Positions 1 through 8,271 of a DNA stretch of 23,800 nt are shown piece after piece (position 1 is the first letter of the stretch; each line of letters starts with the position of its first letter). Under the pieces are notes generated by a model. It was not told the DNA's origin. It saw nothing but the letters and a program-made list of their open reading frames with translations, and searched no databases. A program made the position numbers and the translations under genes. Source of the stretch: PVC group bacterium (GTDB lineage: Bacteria > Verrucomicrobiota > Kiritimatiellia > UBA8416 > PXDI01); the NCBI GenBank assembly GCA_003565095.1, contig PXDI01000035.1, positions 1 to 23,800 of the forward strand, given 5' to 3'.

Positions 1-1398
1 ACGGCGATGCATGCATATGAAGATGCGCTTGAGGACCAATCGGTACTTGGCATGTGGGTACGGCCACGGGTGCAGTCGGTGATGTCGCGACATCTAGGGG
101 TGGGGACAGAACAGGTTTATTTGGGGCATGATCGGTGGTTGTTTTATCGCCCCGGCCTGAGTTATGTGATGGGGCCCGGGTTTCTTGATCCCGCGTGTAA
201 GCGGCAACGCGTTGGATCAGCAACCGATCGTGCGGTACCACCACAGCCGGATCCGCGTCTGGCAATATTGGATTTTTATGCGCAATTGGCGCAACGCGGA
301 ATTGTGCTTGTGGTGGTCCCGACGCCCGTTAAACCATCGATTCATGCTGAGCAGTTTACAAGGAGGATTCCCTTTACGCATCCACCTTTGCAGAATCAAT
401 CGTATGATCGATGGGTTGCCGACTTGCGCGCTGCCGATATTCACGTGTTTGATCCGGCCCCGATTTTGCAAAAGCGTAAACTGCAAACCGGTAAACCGCA
501 ATATCTCGCCACAGATACGCATTGGCGACCGGAAGCCATGGATGCTGTAGCAGCAGCTTTGGCTGATTACTTGCAGCCTTTCTTGTCAGAAGACTTAGAG
601 AGACAGACCTTTAACCGGCGGACTGAAACACTTTCAGGGATGGGGGATCTGGCGTTGATGCTGGATCTTGCCGACCCCCGTGATATATTTTCGCCCGAGC
701 CCGTTGCGATAGAGCAGGTGTTGCAGGAAGATGGGCAGTTCTGGCGTTCTGGGGATGGTGCTCCCGTACTCCTGTTGGGGGACAGTTTTAGTAATATTTT
801 TTCGTTTGATCCTATGGGCTGGGGGGAGTCGGGTGGCTTGGCAGAGCAGATAGCATTTTATCTCGGTTATTCCATAGATCGTATTATTCGCAATGACGGC
901 GGTGCGTTTGCAACAAGAGAGATGCTGCAGCGCGATCTGGCGAGGGGTGTGGATCGGTTGGCAGGCACGCGCGTTGTGGTGTGGCAATTTGCAACGCGTG
1001 AACTGGCTTTGGGGGACTGGCGGATTCTGCCGCTGGAATTGCGGGATCCCGGGCCATCGACCTTTCTTGCACTGGAAGGCGGCGAGGAGCTTGTGGTGCG
1101 TGGGCGGGTACAATATGTTTCTGTTGTTCCACGTCCTGGGACCGTGCCATATCGTGATCATATTCTCTCATTGCATTTGGTGGATTTGCCGGATGACGCA
1201 GAGGCGGTTGTGTATCTGCAAAGTATGGTTGACAATCAATGGACGGCTGCTGCACGCTTGCGAAGAGGACAGGATGTTACGTTACGATTGCAGGCCTGGC
1301 GAGACGTTGCACAACGGTACGAGACCATTAACCGCAGTGAAATGGGTCGCTTGGATTTGCAACTTGAAGAGCCCAACTGGGGACAACTTCTGGAATAG
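1..1398 (+). CDS. AlgJ/AlgX-like SGNH polysaccharide O-acetyltransferase (5' partial)
   Basis: Probable periplasmic SGNH-fold O-acetyltransferase, the type that moves acetyl groups onto an exopolysaccharide together with a membrane MBOAT partner (AlgI). The catalytic signature is visible: a D-T-H-W motif (Asp170 and His172, counted from the ATG at 7) and G-D-S (Asp259, Ser260), the same order as the Asp-His...Ser triad of AlgJ and AlgX. The N-terminal membrane segment usual in the family is missing and the frame is open to base 1, so the real start lies outside the window; the ATG at 7 is probably internal. After the conserved VVVWQFATRE stretch there is an extra beta-rich tail of about 120 residues that the next gene lacks, possibly a carbohydrate-binding module (inference). 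Only 7 bases separate it from the next gene, so the two are co-transcribed. The polymer acetylated is unknown. Confidence 0.8.
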   Translation, partial: TAMHAYEDALEDQSVLGMWVRPRVQSVMSRHLGVGTEQVYLGHDRWLFYRPGLSYVMGPGFLDPACKRQRVGSATDRAVPPQPDPRLAILDFYAQLAQRGIVLVVVPTPVKPSIHAEQFTRRIPFTHPPLQNQSYDRWVADLRAADIHVFDPAPILQKRKLQTGKPQYLATDTHWRPEAMDAVAAALADYLQPFLSEDLERQTFNRRTETLSGMGDLALMLDLADPRDIFSPEPVAIEQVLQEDGQFWRSGDGAPVLLLGDSFSNIFSFDPMGWGESGGLAEQIAFYLGYSIDRIIRNDGGAFATREMLQRDLARGVDRLAGTRVVVWQFATRELALGDWRILPLELRDPGPSTFLALEGGEELVVRGRVQYVSVVPRPGTVPYRDHILSLHLVDLPDDAEAVVYLQSMVDNQWTAAARLRRGQDVTLRLQAWRDVAQRYETINRSEMGRLDLQLEEPNWGQLLE

Positions 1399-1405
1399 GT
1401 GTATT

Positions 1406-2362
1406 ATGAAACCTTTGTTAGTAGCTGTCGGCATTAATCTGTACTTTATGGTTTTTGGGATTTGGGCAATAGCTTCAGTTCTGGAAGGCGAGAATGGTTG
1501 GCTTTTTTTCGAGCCGGAGTTGCGTCATTTGGGGGTGGGGCCATTCTGGGGTGAGCATGCAGAGGGTGTCGGGCGGGCTTCGGATCCGGCACAGCGTGAT
1601 CCGTTGCCGGCGATTCTTGATTTTCATGCCGGATTGCGGGAACTTGGTGTGCAGTTGCTACTGGTTCCCGTCCCCCCGAAAGCAGTCGTGTATCATCAGC
1701 AATTACCGGTTGATCGCAAAACCGCCGTTTCCGCTGCGCACCTAAAGGAGTTTTATGAAATATTAAGGGAACACGGCGTTGATGTGCTGGACTTGACGGA
1801 GGTTCTGCAAAATCCGCCTGATGAATCGCGGTCGACGTATTGCCTGACAGACACGCATTGGTCCGGTGTAGGGTGTGTTGTTGCTGCCAGCAAGATTTCC
1901 GAGCGGGTTTCGGGATATATAGCCGGTGGACAGCGAATATCTTTTGGTGCTGAATGGCGCGAGATTGAAATCGATGGTGATTTACGGCGGATGCTTGCTT
2001 CCGATCATGTGCGGGAAGAAACGTTGTCGGTACGCACCATAGCAGGCGATACGGTTGCAAATGAAAGCCCGGTTCTCGTGCTTGGCGACAGTCATACACT
2101 TGTGTTTCATGCAGGCGGAGATATGCACTATCGAGGTGCAGGTCTACCTGATCAACTTGCGTATGCACTTGGAACTCCAGTTGATGTGATTGGTGTGCGG
2201 GGTTCCGGTGCGACTCCTGCCCGAATTAATCTATTCCGGCGCGTGCGGCAGAATCCGGATTTTTTTGACCAGAAACGTGTTGTAGTATGGGTCTTTGCCG
2301 TGCGCGAGTTCACCGAGAGCGACGGTTGGCGCTTAGTGCCTGTTCAAGTTCCCGGGCGGTAG
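1406..2362 (+). CDS. AlgJ/AlgX-like SGNH O-acetyltransferase, short paralogue
   Basis: 318-residue second member of the same family as the gene before it. Residues 1-25 form a hydrophobic signal anchor (MKPLLVAVGINLYFMVFGIW), which supports the ATG at 1406, although the upstream ribosome site is weak. Upstream sequence in this frame is also open but overlaps the previous gene and has no family likeness, so it is not used. Catalytic residues are Asp149 and His151 in D-T-H-W, and Asp228-Ser229 in L-G-D-S-H. It shares the VVVW-FA-RE C-terminal motif with its neighbour and ends directly after it, so it is a catalytic domain without the extra C-terminal region. Tandem AlgJ/AlgX-like genes with different tails are known in alginate and acetylated-cellulose loci; here the pair suggests two steps or two acceptors in acetylating one polymer (inference). 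Confidence 0.8.
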   Translation: MKPLLVAVGINLYFMVFGIWAIASVLEGENGWLFFEPELRHLGVGPFWGEHAEGVGRASDPAQRDPLPAILDFHAGLRELGVQLLLVPVPPKAVVYHQQLPVDRKTAVSAAHLKEFYEILREHGVDVLDLTEVLQNPPDESRSTYCLTDTHWSGVGCVVAASKISERVSGYIAGGQRISFGAEWREIEIDGDLRRMLASDHVREETLSVRTIAGDTVANESPVLVLGDSHTLVFHAGGDMHYRGAGLPDQLAYALGTPVDVIGVRGSGATPARINLFRRVRQNPDFFDQKRVVVWVFAVREFTESDGWRLVPVQVPGR

Positions 2363-2542
2363 GGTGGCGGTCTAGGAGAGCGATTTGAATAAAGGAACCA
2401 TACTAGTCTGATCTATTCAACAAGATTACATTTGAGTGTTAGATTCGTTTACGGAGGGGAAGCATACAACCAGCAGAGTAGAGAGGGATCCTCGGAATGA
2501 AGATGTCTAGGGCCAATGACCGCTGACTGCCGTCTCTGCTCT

Positions 2543-2609
2543 GAAGGCTTAATCCCATTGTAAAGAAGAAGTTTAGAGAAGGTATCGTTCTGTCAATTCT
2601 GACAGAACG
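2543..2609 (+). repeat. Dispersed intergenic element, copy 1, ending in a perfect inverted repeat
   Basis: This lies in the 306-base gene-free spacer 2363-2668, in which I see no other gene. It ends in a perfect inverted repeat, CGTTCTGTCA-ATTC-TGACAGAACG (2586-2609). Before that it reads GCCTTAAT.CCCATTGTAAA followed by AGAAGTTTAGAGAAG. The same string of blocks in the same order occurs on the minus strand at 20498-20573. In both places the inverted repeat sits on the gene-proximal side, 22 to 60 bases before a start codon. No T-tract follows, so it is not a typical terminator. It could be an operator, an RNA leader hairpin or a small repeat element. Confidence 0.7.
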
Positions 2610-2668
2610 TTTGGGGTTTGTGTGATAATGAATGAAAGAAATTGACATGCGTGCGGATATTTGTGTTT

Positions 2669-3177
2669 ATGACGGCGATGAATAGTGGAGCATATTGTTT
2701 ATTGGAAGCTGACGCGCGCGGTCAGGTTGACCGTTTACTGGCGGAAACCGCCGCCAATGGCGGACTGGCGCCGTGTGATGTTGAGCAATTCTGGCGTGAT
2801 CAGGCTGTGGCTGCCGAAAATCCTTTCGGTGAGAACATTACTCAGGTGCCATTGGGCGCAATCTGCAACTGGGAATGTGTGTTTGATGAGCTGGGTATTG
2901 ATGTTGACTTCTGGCGTTATCAGTATGGCGAGCCGGAGTGGGCGCAGGAGATAAACAAGCGCTACAATGAGCTGGCTGAGCGGATCGTCGGGCGCCTTTT
3001 ACCTTCAGCCGCAATGAAGAGGCCAATATGGTTGCGGAATTTCTGCGCGATTTTGCGCAGGCACGTGAACAGCGCGGACTGGTTTTTACAACTGCTGGCT
3101 CGATCAATAACGGCAGCCGCCTAAGCGGCATGCGGTTGCTGATGGCGGCCATTCAGCGCTATGGACGTTACGCATAA
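2669..3177 (+). pseudogene. Uroporphyrinogen decarboxylase (UROD)-family protein remnant, internally deleted and frameshifted
   Basis: Residual gene in two frames. From 2669 to about 2998 the frame encodes about 110 residues including QVPLGAICNWECVFDELGI and a Y-N-x-L-A-E-R-I-V-G-R segment, like the N-terminal part of UROD/MtaA-like proteins common in Lentisphaerae and Kiritimatiellae. At the T4 run 2997-3000 the reading shifts by -1 and continues as FTFSRNEEANMVAEFLRDF, then TTAGSINNGSRLSGMRLL and a final Q-R-Y-G-R-Y-A before TAA at 3175, the family's C-terminus. Family members usually have about 340-400 residues; this one totals about 168, so the central barrel with most of the active site is missing. 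Deletion plus frameshift together argue for a dead gene rather than a sequencing error. The start is unclear: ATGs at 2669 and 2678 both lack a good ribosome site. It overlaps the convergent sulfatase stop by 10 bases. Confidence 0.7.
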
Positions 3178-4706
3178 GCGGAAGCATTGATCTGAAACTG
3201 TTCCCCGTCACTCAGCCGCGGCCGGGCTTTATTCATTTCGTGGTCAAGAATCCGCCGGATCATTTTTTCGCGTAATTCGCGGTAGGCAGGATTGTCCCAC
3301 AGGTTATGCTGCTGCTGCGGGTCCTTCGCGGTAGCATAAAGCTCCCCATAGGGGCGGTTGGCGTAATACACGCATTTAGTGCCGTCGGTCACAAGAATCC
3401 GCTGATTAAAGCCGGAATGGTAGGGGCGCTCTTCAATTACGGTATCGTGCCGTACGGCAACGGCCGGATCGCTCCAGGCCGGCAGTTGGTTGACTCCTTC
3501 AAATTCATTGGGAACAGGCAGTCCGGCAGCCGTACAGAAAGTGGCGGGCAGATCAACCAGATTCTGGAAAGACTTGCTGCGCGTATCCGCCGGAATATTT
3601 GCCGGCCAGCGCACGATCATCGGGACGCGGATAATTTCCTCAAAGGCCAGCAGGCTCTTGAACCAGAAGCCGTGGTCGCCGAGGCAATCGGGGTGGTCCG
3701 CTGAAAAGACAATCAGGGTGTTGTCGAGCTGTCCGCTCGCCTCAAGCGCGCTGATGATTCTGCCGATATGATGGTCCATGAGTGAAACCATGCCGTAATA
3801 TGCGGCGGTATTTTCACGCACGCGCTTTTCGTTCCACTCCAGATGACAGACATTCCCGGCACCTTCCAGCTCGTGGTCAGAAGGTTTGGCGGCATATTCG
3901 CCGGGTTGCTCAGTGATTTCCTGATAATGCGGCGGTTTGGTTTTGAAAGATTCCGGCTCGCCGGGATGGTAGGTATAGTAAGGCACTTCAGCCGGATCGT
4001 ACATGGAAGCCCATGGTTCGGGTACCATACAGGGATTATGCGGATCCTGAAAATTGGCCCAGATATAGAAAGGCTGTTCGCTTTCAGCGGAAGACTGGAT
4101 GGATGCGATGGCGGTATCGGCAATCCATTTTGATGAATGGAATTTTTCGGGAAGATCCCATTTACCGTAGTCGGTGTAGCCGGTGTTGCCGAAATACTTT
4201 GCGGTATCGACGCCCTGGTCTTCCAGCCATGCACCGTAGTGCATGCCGCAGGCATGTTTTTCGGTAGTGTGTCCAATGGCCAGATCGGCGCGTTGGAACC
4301 CATACCATGGCCCATGCCATGCACGGTAGTAGTCGCGGTTATGAATAAACGGGGCGGACTCACGGCTGCAGGGATCATGGCATGAGCTGAGGTGGCTTTT
4401 GCCGATGAAATGTGTCATGTAGCCGGCGTTGTTCAGTACATCGGCAAGGCGTGTTTCATAGTTTTCCGGCAATGATGAATGGTTATTGGTGGCTCCGTGG
4501 GTGGAGGGGTACTGTCCGGTTACCAGTGATGCGCGGCATGGCAGGCAAACCGGGGTGGGGGGGTAGGCGCGGTCGAAAGTCATACCTTCGTGTGCGAGGC
4601 GGTCGAGGTGCGGGGTTTTGATCAGCGGGTTGTTTACACCGATGGCATCCCAGCGCTGCTGGTCTGAAAACAGAAACAGGATATTCGGGCGTTGTTTGTG
4701 CTGCAT
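3168..4706 (-). CDS. Type I (S1) sulfatase
   Basis: 512-residue arylsulfatase-type hydrolase that would remove sulfate esters from a sulfated glycan or small molecule. Near the N-terminus is NILFLFSDQQRWD, with the metal-binding Asp15-Gln16. The sulfatase signature C-L-P-C-R-A-S-L-V-T-G-Q follows, in which Cys54 is the residue expected to become formylglycine (C-x-P-x-R). Lys103 and His105 (G-K-S-H) and a D-H-P-D-C-L-G-D-H-G block near residues 336-345 complete the active site. I chose the ATG at 4706 because AAGGAAG sits 6 bases upstream; a longer in-frame start at 4766 adds 20 residues without family likeness. No signal peptide is obvious, so it may be cytoplasmic or exported in an unusual way. 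It lies 60 bases after recD2. The pairing with a UROD-like remnant and a nearby glycosidase fits sulfated polysaccharide use. A sulfatase-maturing enzyme is not in the window. Confidence 0.93.
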   Translation of the reverse strand: MQHKQRPNILFLFSDQQRWDAIGVNNPLIKTPHLDRLAHEGMTFDRAYPPTPVCLPCRASLVTGQYPSTHGATNNHSSLPENYETRLADVLNNAGYMTHFIGKSHLSSCHDPCSRESAPFIHNRDYYRAWHGPWYGFQRADLAIGHTTEKHACGMHYGAWLEDQGVDTAKYFGNTGYTDYGKWDLPEKFHSSKWIADTAIASIQSSAESEQPFYIWANFQDPHNPCMVPEPWASMYDPAEVPYYTYHPGEPESFKTKPPHYQEITEQPGEYAAKPSDHELEGAGNVCHLEWNEKRVRENTAAYYGMVSLMDHHIGRIISALEASGQLDNTLIVFSADHPDCLGDHGFWFKSLLAFEEIIRVPMIVRWPANIPADTRSKSFQNLVDLPATFCTAAGLPVPNEFEGVNQLPAWSDPAVAVRHDTVIEERPYHSGFNQRILVTDGTKCVYYANRPYGELYATAKDPQQQHNLWDNPAYRELREKMIRRILDHEMNKARPRLSDGEQFQINASAYA

Positions 4707-4766
4707 GGCTTGCTTCCTTGATGACAAATAAGTTATATAAATAGCTTTAGTCGGGGCGATGTTCAA

Positions 4767-6959
4767 TCATATTCTGGCGGCGATGCGGTCGCGCAGGGTG
4801 GTTTTCCTGAGGCGGATTTCGTTATTGCGGATGGCCAGGCCGACGGCTTTGGCTGAGCCGACCAGGCAAACCAGTTTTTTGCCGCGGGTAATGGCGGTAT
4901 ACAGCAGGTTGCGTTGCAGCAGTTTGAAGTGCTGGGTAGCCAGCAGGATAACGGCAACCGGATATTCACTGCCTTGGGATTTATGAATCGAGCAGGCGTA
5001 GGCATGGATCAGTTCGTCAAGTTCGCTTAACTCGTATTTTACCTTCCGTCCGTCATAATCGACAACCAGAGTCTGGTCTACCCGGTCAACCGCGGAAATT
5101 CTGCCGATATCGCCATTATAGACATCCTTGTCATAATTGTTTCTGATTTGCATCATGCGGTCGCCATCGCGGTAACTGCGGCCGAAACGTTCAAGGCTTT
5201 CTCCGGCCGGATTCAGTGCGTCTTGCATAACGATATTCAGATTCTCCGTACCAAGCTGTCCGCGGCGCATCGGGGTTAGGACCTGGATGTCGTTCAATGG
5301 GTCAAAGCTGAAGCGCCGCGGGATACGGCGGGTTACCAGATTAATGACCCGGTCGATGACGACTTCGGGTGTATTGGTTTCCATGAAATAGAAATCGGCG
5401 TTTGCGCCTTCCGGCGGCAGTTCGAGTTGTTCACCGCGGTTGATATGGTGTGCATTGCGGACGATCCAACTGCCTTCGGCCTGGCGATAGATGGTATTCA
5501 GGCGGCAGACCGGAAGCATGTCTGAGAGCATCATGTCGCGCAGCACATTCCCCGGGCCGACACTGGGCAACTGGTCGGCATCGCCGACCATCACGAGGCA
5601 TGCGGTATCGGGCAGGGCCTGCAGGATGCTGTGCATCAGCGGCAGATCAATCATAGAGACTTCATCCAGAATGAGCACTTCGAAAGGCAGCGGGTTTGCG
5701 CGGTCGAATTCAAAGCGGCGGGTGGCCGGCTGGTATTTCAGCAGGCGGTGTACAGTGATTGCATCAGTTCCGGTAGCTTCGGACATACGTTTGGCGGCAC
5801 GTCCGGTTGGTGCGGCCAGTGCCAGCGGGATTCTGCGGGCTTTGAAAACATCGGTTAGTGCGCGGATAATAGTGGTTTTGCCGACACCCGGCCCACCGGT
5901 GATGACAGACACTTTTTCGCTAAGCGCCATGCGCAGGGCCTCATGCTGACTTGGTGCAAACTCGATTTGCATGCGTTCCTGCGCCCATGCCACGGCTTTA
6001 TCGGCGATAATCGGGCGGAACAGCGCCGCGGTGTTTTGCAGCTTAGTGATACGCTGCGCGACGGTGCATTCGGCATCATAGAGTGTTTTCAGGTAAATCC
6101 GGTCGGCTTCCTGAACGATTGCCTCACGCTGAATTTCGTGTACCAGAGCGTTCTCGACTGTTTCGGCGGGAATATCCAGTAAATCCTGTGCAAGCAGAAC
6201 CAGTTCGGCCAGCGGGCAATAGCAGTGGCCTTCGTCGGTGAGGGTTTGCAGCACATATACCAGTCCGGCCCGCGCGCGCTGGTCGGAGTCTTTGGGTATG
6301 CCCAGACTATGCGCGACACTGTCGGCGGTTTTGAACCCGATGCCCCAGATATCACTGCACAGCCGATAGGGGTTCTCGGTGATAATGGCAACCGCATTCT
6401 CGCCGTAATTCCGGAAAATACGCGCGGATTGGGCGGTGCCCATTCCGTGACCCTGCAAAAAGATCATAATATCGCGGATCGCTTTTTGTTCGACCCATGA
6501 ATCGCGTATCATGCGGCGGCGTTTAGGGCCGATACCCTCCACTTCTTCGAGTCTTTTAGATTCGTGTTCGATAATTCTCAGAGTGTTATCGCCAAAATGT
6601 TTTACCAGACGTTGGGCATTCACCTTGCCGATGCCGCGGATCATGCCGCTGCCCAGATAGCGTTCGATCCCGCGGGCGGAAGTGGGAGGTACGCAGCGGA
6701 TGCTGCCGGCGGCAAACTGGTGGCCGTGGATGCGGTGGTTATCCCATTGGCCGGAGCAGGTAACCATTTCCCCGTCCCAAATGGCGGGGCAATTACCGAC
6801 CACCGTAACCAGGCCGCTGTGCCCCGGCACCCGCATATGGCAAACGGTATAGCCGCTTTCTTCCGAATGGAAAACGATATGCTCGACAGTCCCAGACAGG
6901 GTTTCGGCTTCAGTCTCTGTAGCGGTTTTCTTTTTGCTGTTGCTGTCCGGCCTTTTCAT
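4767..6959 (-). CDS. recD2: RecD2-like ATP-dependent 5'-3' DNA helicase (SF1B)
   Basis: 730-residue superfamily 1B helicase of the RecD2 type, which acts in DNA repair without RecBC. It opens with an OB-like domain (GTVEHIVFHSEESGYTV, residues 24-40), followed by helix-hairpin-helix motifs (G-I-G-K near 115, E-G-I-G-P-K near 147). The helicase motifs are in order: Walker A GGPGVGKTT (about 353-361), Walker B ILDEVSM (about 429), motif III GDADQLPSVGPGNVL (about 456), motif V HKSQGSEYP, and motif VI YTAITRGKK (about 686). The length and the N-terminal HhH region separate it from RecBCD RecD. It starts 21 bases after holA stops on the same strand, so the two very probably share a transcript. 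A weak GGAAG lies just before the ATG. Confidence 0.93.
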   Translation of the reverse strand: MKRPDSNSKKKTATETEAETLSGTVEHIVFHSEESGYTVCHMRVPGHSGLVTVVGNCPAIWDGEMVTCSGQWDNHRIHGHQFAAGSIRCVPPTSARGIERYLGSGMIRGIGKVNAQRLVKHFGDNTLRIIEHESKRLEEVEGIGPKRRRMIRDSWVEQKAIRDIMIFLQGHGMGTAQSARIFRNYGENAVAIITENPYRLCSDIWGIGFKTADSVAHSLGIPKDSDQRARAGLVYVLQTLTDEGHCYCPLAELVLLAQDLLDIPAETVENALVHEIQREAIVQEADRIYLKTLYDAECTVAQRITKLQNTAALFRPIIADKAVAWAQERMQIEFAPSQHEALRMALSEKVSVITGGPGVGKTTIIRALTDVFKARRIPLALAAPTGRAAKRMSEATGTDAITVHRLLKYQPATRRFEFDRANPLPFEVLILDEVSMIDLPLMHSILQALPDTACLVMVGDADQLPSVGPGNVLRDMMLSDMLPVCRLNTIYRQAEGSWIVRNAHHINRGEQLELPPEGANADFYFMETNTPEVVIDRVINLVTRRIPRRFSFDPLNDIQVLTPMRRGQLGTENLNIVMQDALNPAGESLERFGRSYRDGDRMMQIRNNYDKDVYNGDIGRISAVDRVDQTLVVDYDGRKVKYELSELDELIHAYACSIHKSQGSEYPVAVILLATQHFKLLQRNLLYTAITRGKKLVCLVGSAKAVGLAIRNNEIRLRKTTLRDRIAARI

Positions 6960-6980
6960 AAAACTTCCGGGATTCTACTG

Positions 6981-8075
6981 TTATGTCCGCCTGCCGCGCC
7001 GGCGGCAGATGCGGATAATCAGCATTTCGATCAACCATTCCTGCGGCAGGCTGGAAGAAACAATTTTCTCATGCGTCTGGGCGAGCCGTGCCATGATCTG
7101 GCGTAATTCAATTATTGAGAACCCCTTAGTTGATTCGGCCAGCTTGAAAGCGCGATACGGGTGCAATTTACGCGGGTCGCTCTTTTTCAGACCTTCTAGT
7201 ACCGTGGCATTATCGTTCCAGCTCAGACTGCCGCGGCCAACGGAGCACAGGCGTTGGTCGATGCAGGCGCGCAGCAGCAACATGTCGCGAAAGCGGTTTT
7301 CCAGCATAATCAGCATGCCGATGGGGCTTTCCTTTTGAAAAACGAGCTGCCGGAAGATGTTGAGCGCTTTGTTGCCATTACGTTCTGCGAGGGCATCGGC
7401 GAGGTCCCATGCGGCGGTCTCGCGTCCGGCGCAGACAATCGCGCTGATATCATTGTCGGTTAATGTTTTGTCGCCGGCATAAGTTGCCAGTTTTTCAAGC
7501 TCAACATTGAGTCTGCGTGAGTCATAGCCGATACGCGCAGCTATGTCCTGAACCTGGCTTGAGGAGATTTTAAGCCCGGACTGTTTGCAGAAGTCGCGGA
7601 TAAAACCGGCGGCGGATTGATCCTGTTCATGATCTTTTTCGGGGACATTGAAGATTGCGGTCGTTCCTTGTTTGTCGAACAGTTTGAAAAACTTTCTACC
7701 GCGGTTGACGGCGTTGGCGGTAACGACCAGAGTTATATCCGGCGGCAGTCCTTCCTGCAAAACATCAACCAGCCGCTGTATCGCCTTTTTGGCGCCTTCG
7801 GTGCGACCGGCACCGGCATCAGTCAGGAAGTTTACATCACGGAACCAGACGGTTTTACCGGAAGCGAAGAAACCCATAGTGCTGACGGCTTCTATGCAGC
7901 TTGCTACGGCAGCCTCGACCTCCTCAACTTTGTCTGCTGTGCCCTCAATAATTTCCAGCTGGAGAGCCTCTTCACCGGCGGGTACGAATTTAGCGACGGT
8001 CTTCCGTGCGGTTTCACGAACCTGGTATTCATCGTCACCGGCATATAAATAGAGATTTCCCGAGGTTTTGCTCAT
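6981..8075 (-). CDS. holA: DNA polymerase III delta subunit
   Basis: Clamp-loader delta subunit, which opens the beta sliding clamp and works with the gamma/tau and delta' subunits in the replisome. The protein has the family's N-terminal NLYLYAGDDEYQVRETARK segment, a middle part with D-I-T-L-V-V-T-A-N and G-R-K-F-F-K-L-F, then G-Y-D-S-R-R-L-N-V-E-L-E-K-L-A-T-Y and A-W-D-L-A-D-A-L-A, which match the delta domain II/III boundary. At 364 residues it has normal length. The start is uncertain: I used the ATG at 8075 because the conserved part begins at once. ATGs at 8087 and 8132 are in frame but add unconserved residues, and none has a strong ribosome site. It leads the holA-recD2 pair and faces away from the glycosidase gene. 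Confidence 0.9.
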   Translation of the reverse strand: MSKTSGNLYLYAGDDEYQVRETARKTVAKFVPAGEEALQLEIIEGTADKVEEVEAAVASCIEAVSTMGFFASGKTVWFRDVNFLTDAGAGRTEGAKKAIQRLVDVLQEGLPPDITLVVTANAVNRGRKFFKLFDKQGTTAIFNVPEKDHEQDQSAAGFIRDFCKQSGLKISSSQVQDIAARIGYDSRRLNVELEKLATYAGDKTLTDNDISAIVCAGRETAAWDLADALAERNGNKALNIFRQLVFQKESPIGMLIMLENRFRDMLLLRACIDQRLCSVGRGSLSWNDNATVLEGLKKSDPRKLHPYRAFKLAESTKGFSIIELRQIMARLAQTHEKIVSSSLPQEWLIEMLIIRICRRRGRRT

Positions 8076-8137
8076 ACTGTACAGCATGCCTGAATTGCAC
8101 CGGAGGATGCAAGCCGGAAGCGCATTATTCATGGATC

Positions 8138-8151
8138 TTCATATATATGAA
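8138..8151. promoter_or_regulatory. Perfect 14-bp palindrome in the holA / glycosidase divergent spacer
   Basis: TTCATATATATGAA is a perfect palindrome in the 196-base spacer between holA (-) and the glycoside hydrolase (+). A second symmetry, TTTTCTG-TAGAATG-CAGAAAA, follows about 40 bases later. Either could be an operator serving one or both divergent promoters. AT-rich palindromes also occur by chance, so this is only a candidate. I see no clear sigma-70 promoter in the spacer. Confidence 0.3.
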
Positions 8152-8239
8152 TACTTGAGAATCGTCGAAAACATTTTGTCTAGTGATTTTTCTGTAGAAT
8201 GCAGAAAACAGTTGATTAAGCGCAAAGATGGGTCAGAAT

Positions 8240-8254
8240 CTTTGACAGAACGAG
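8240..8254 (+). repeat. Half copy of the CGTTCTGTCA element upstream of the glycosidase
   Basis: CTTTGACAGAACGAG is identical over 15 bases to the gene-proximal half of the copy upstream of the pilin gene at 20473. It has the same orientation relative to the gene and lies 17 bases before the ATG. The left arm of the inverted repeat is absent here. Fifteen identical bases at the same relative place are unlikely by chance, but this copy alone is weak evidence. Confidence 0.4.
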
Positions 8255-8271
8255 TATAAGATCAAGGGGGA

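Noticed and set aside
100..116. GACAGAACA match to the dispersed element
   Set aside because: It is a short match within coding sequence with no other block of the element, so chance explains it.
893..1405. Upstream extension of the second SGNH gene as one frame of 489 residues
   Set aside because: It lies wholly over the end of the first gene, has no family likeness, and the hydrophobic anchor starting at 1406 fits the family start.
2586..2630. Sigma-70 promoter with CTGACA as -35 box and GATAAT as -10 box
   Set aside because: The spacing is 19 bases here and the copies at 20498 and 8240 have no -10 box at the same distance, so it cannot be the shared function.
2990..3005. Programmed -1 frameshifting in the UROD-like gene
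   Set aside because: No proper slippery heptamer is present and about 200 family residues are missing at the same place, so decay explains it better.
3713..4378. 221-residue frame and other frames on both strands over the sulfatase
   Set aside because: They are shadow frames of a gene with clear sulfatase motifs and show no motifs of their own.
4707..4766. 20-residue N-terminal extension of the sulfatase
   Set aside because: It has no family likeness, while AAGGAAG is well placed for the ATG at 4706.
8068..8259. 63-residue + strand frame in the holA/glycosidase spacer
   Set aside because: It overlaps the start of holA, has no ribosome site and no recognisable features.
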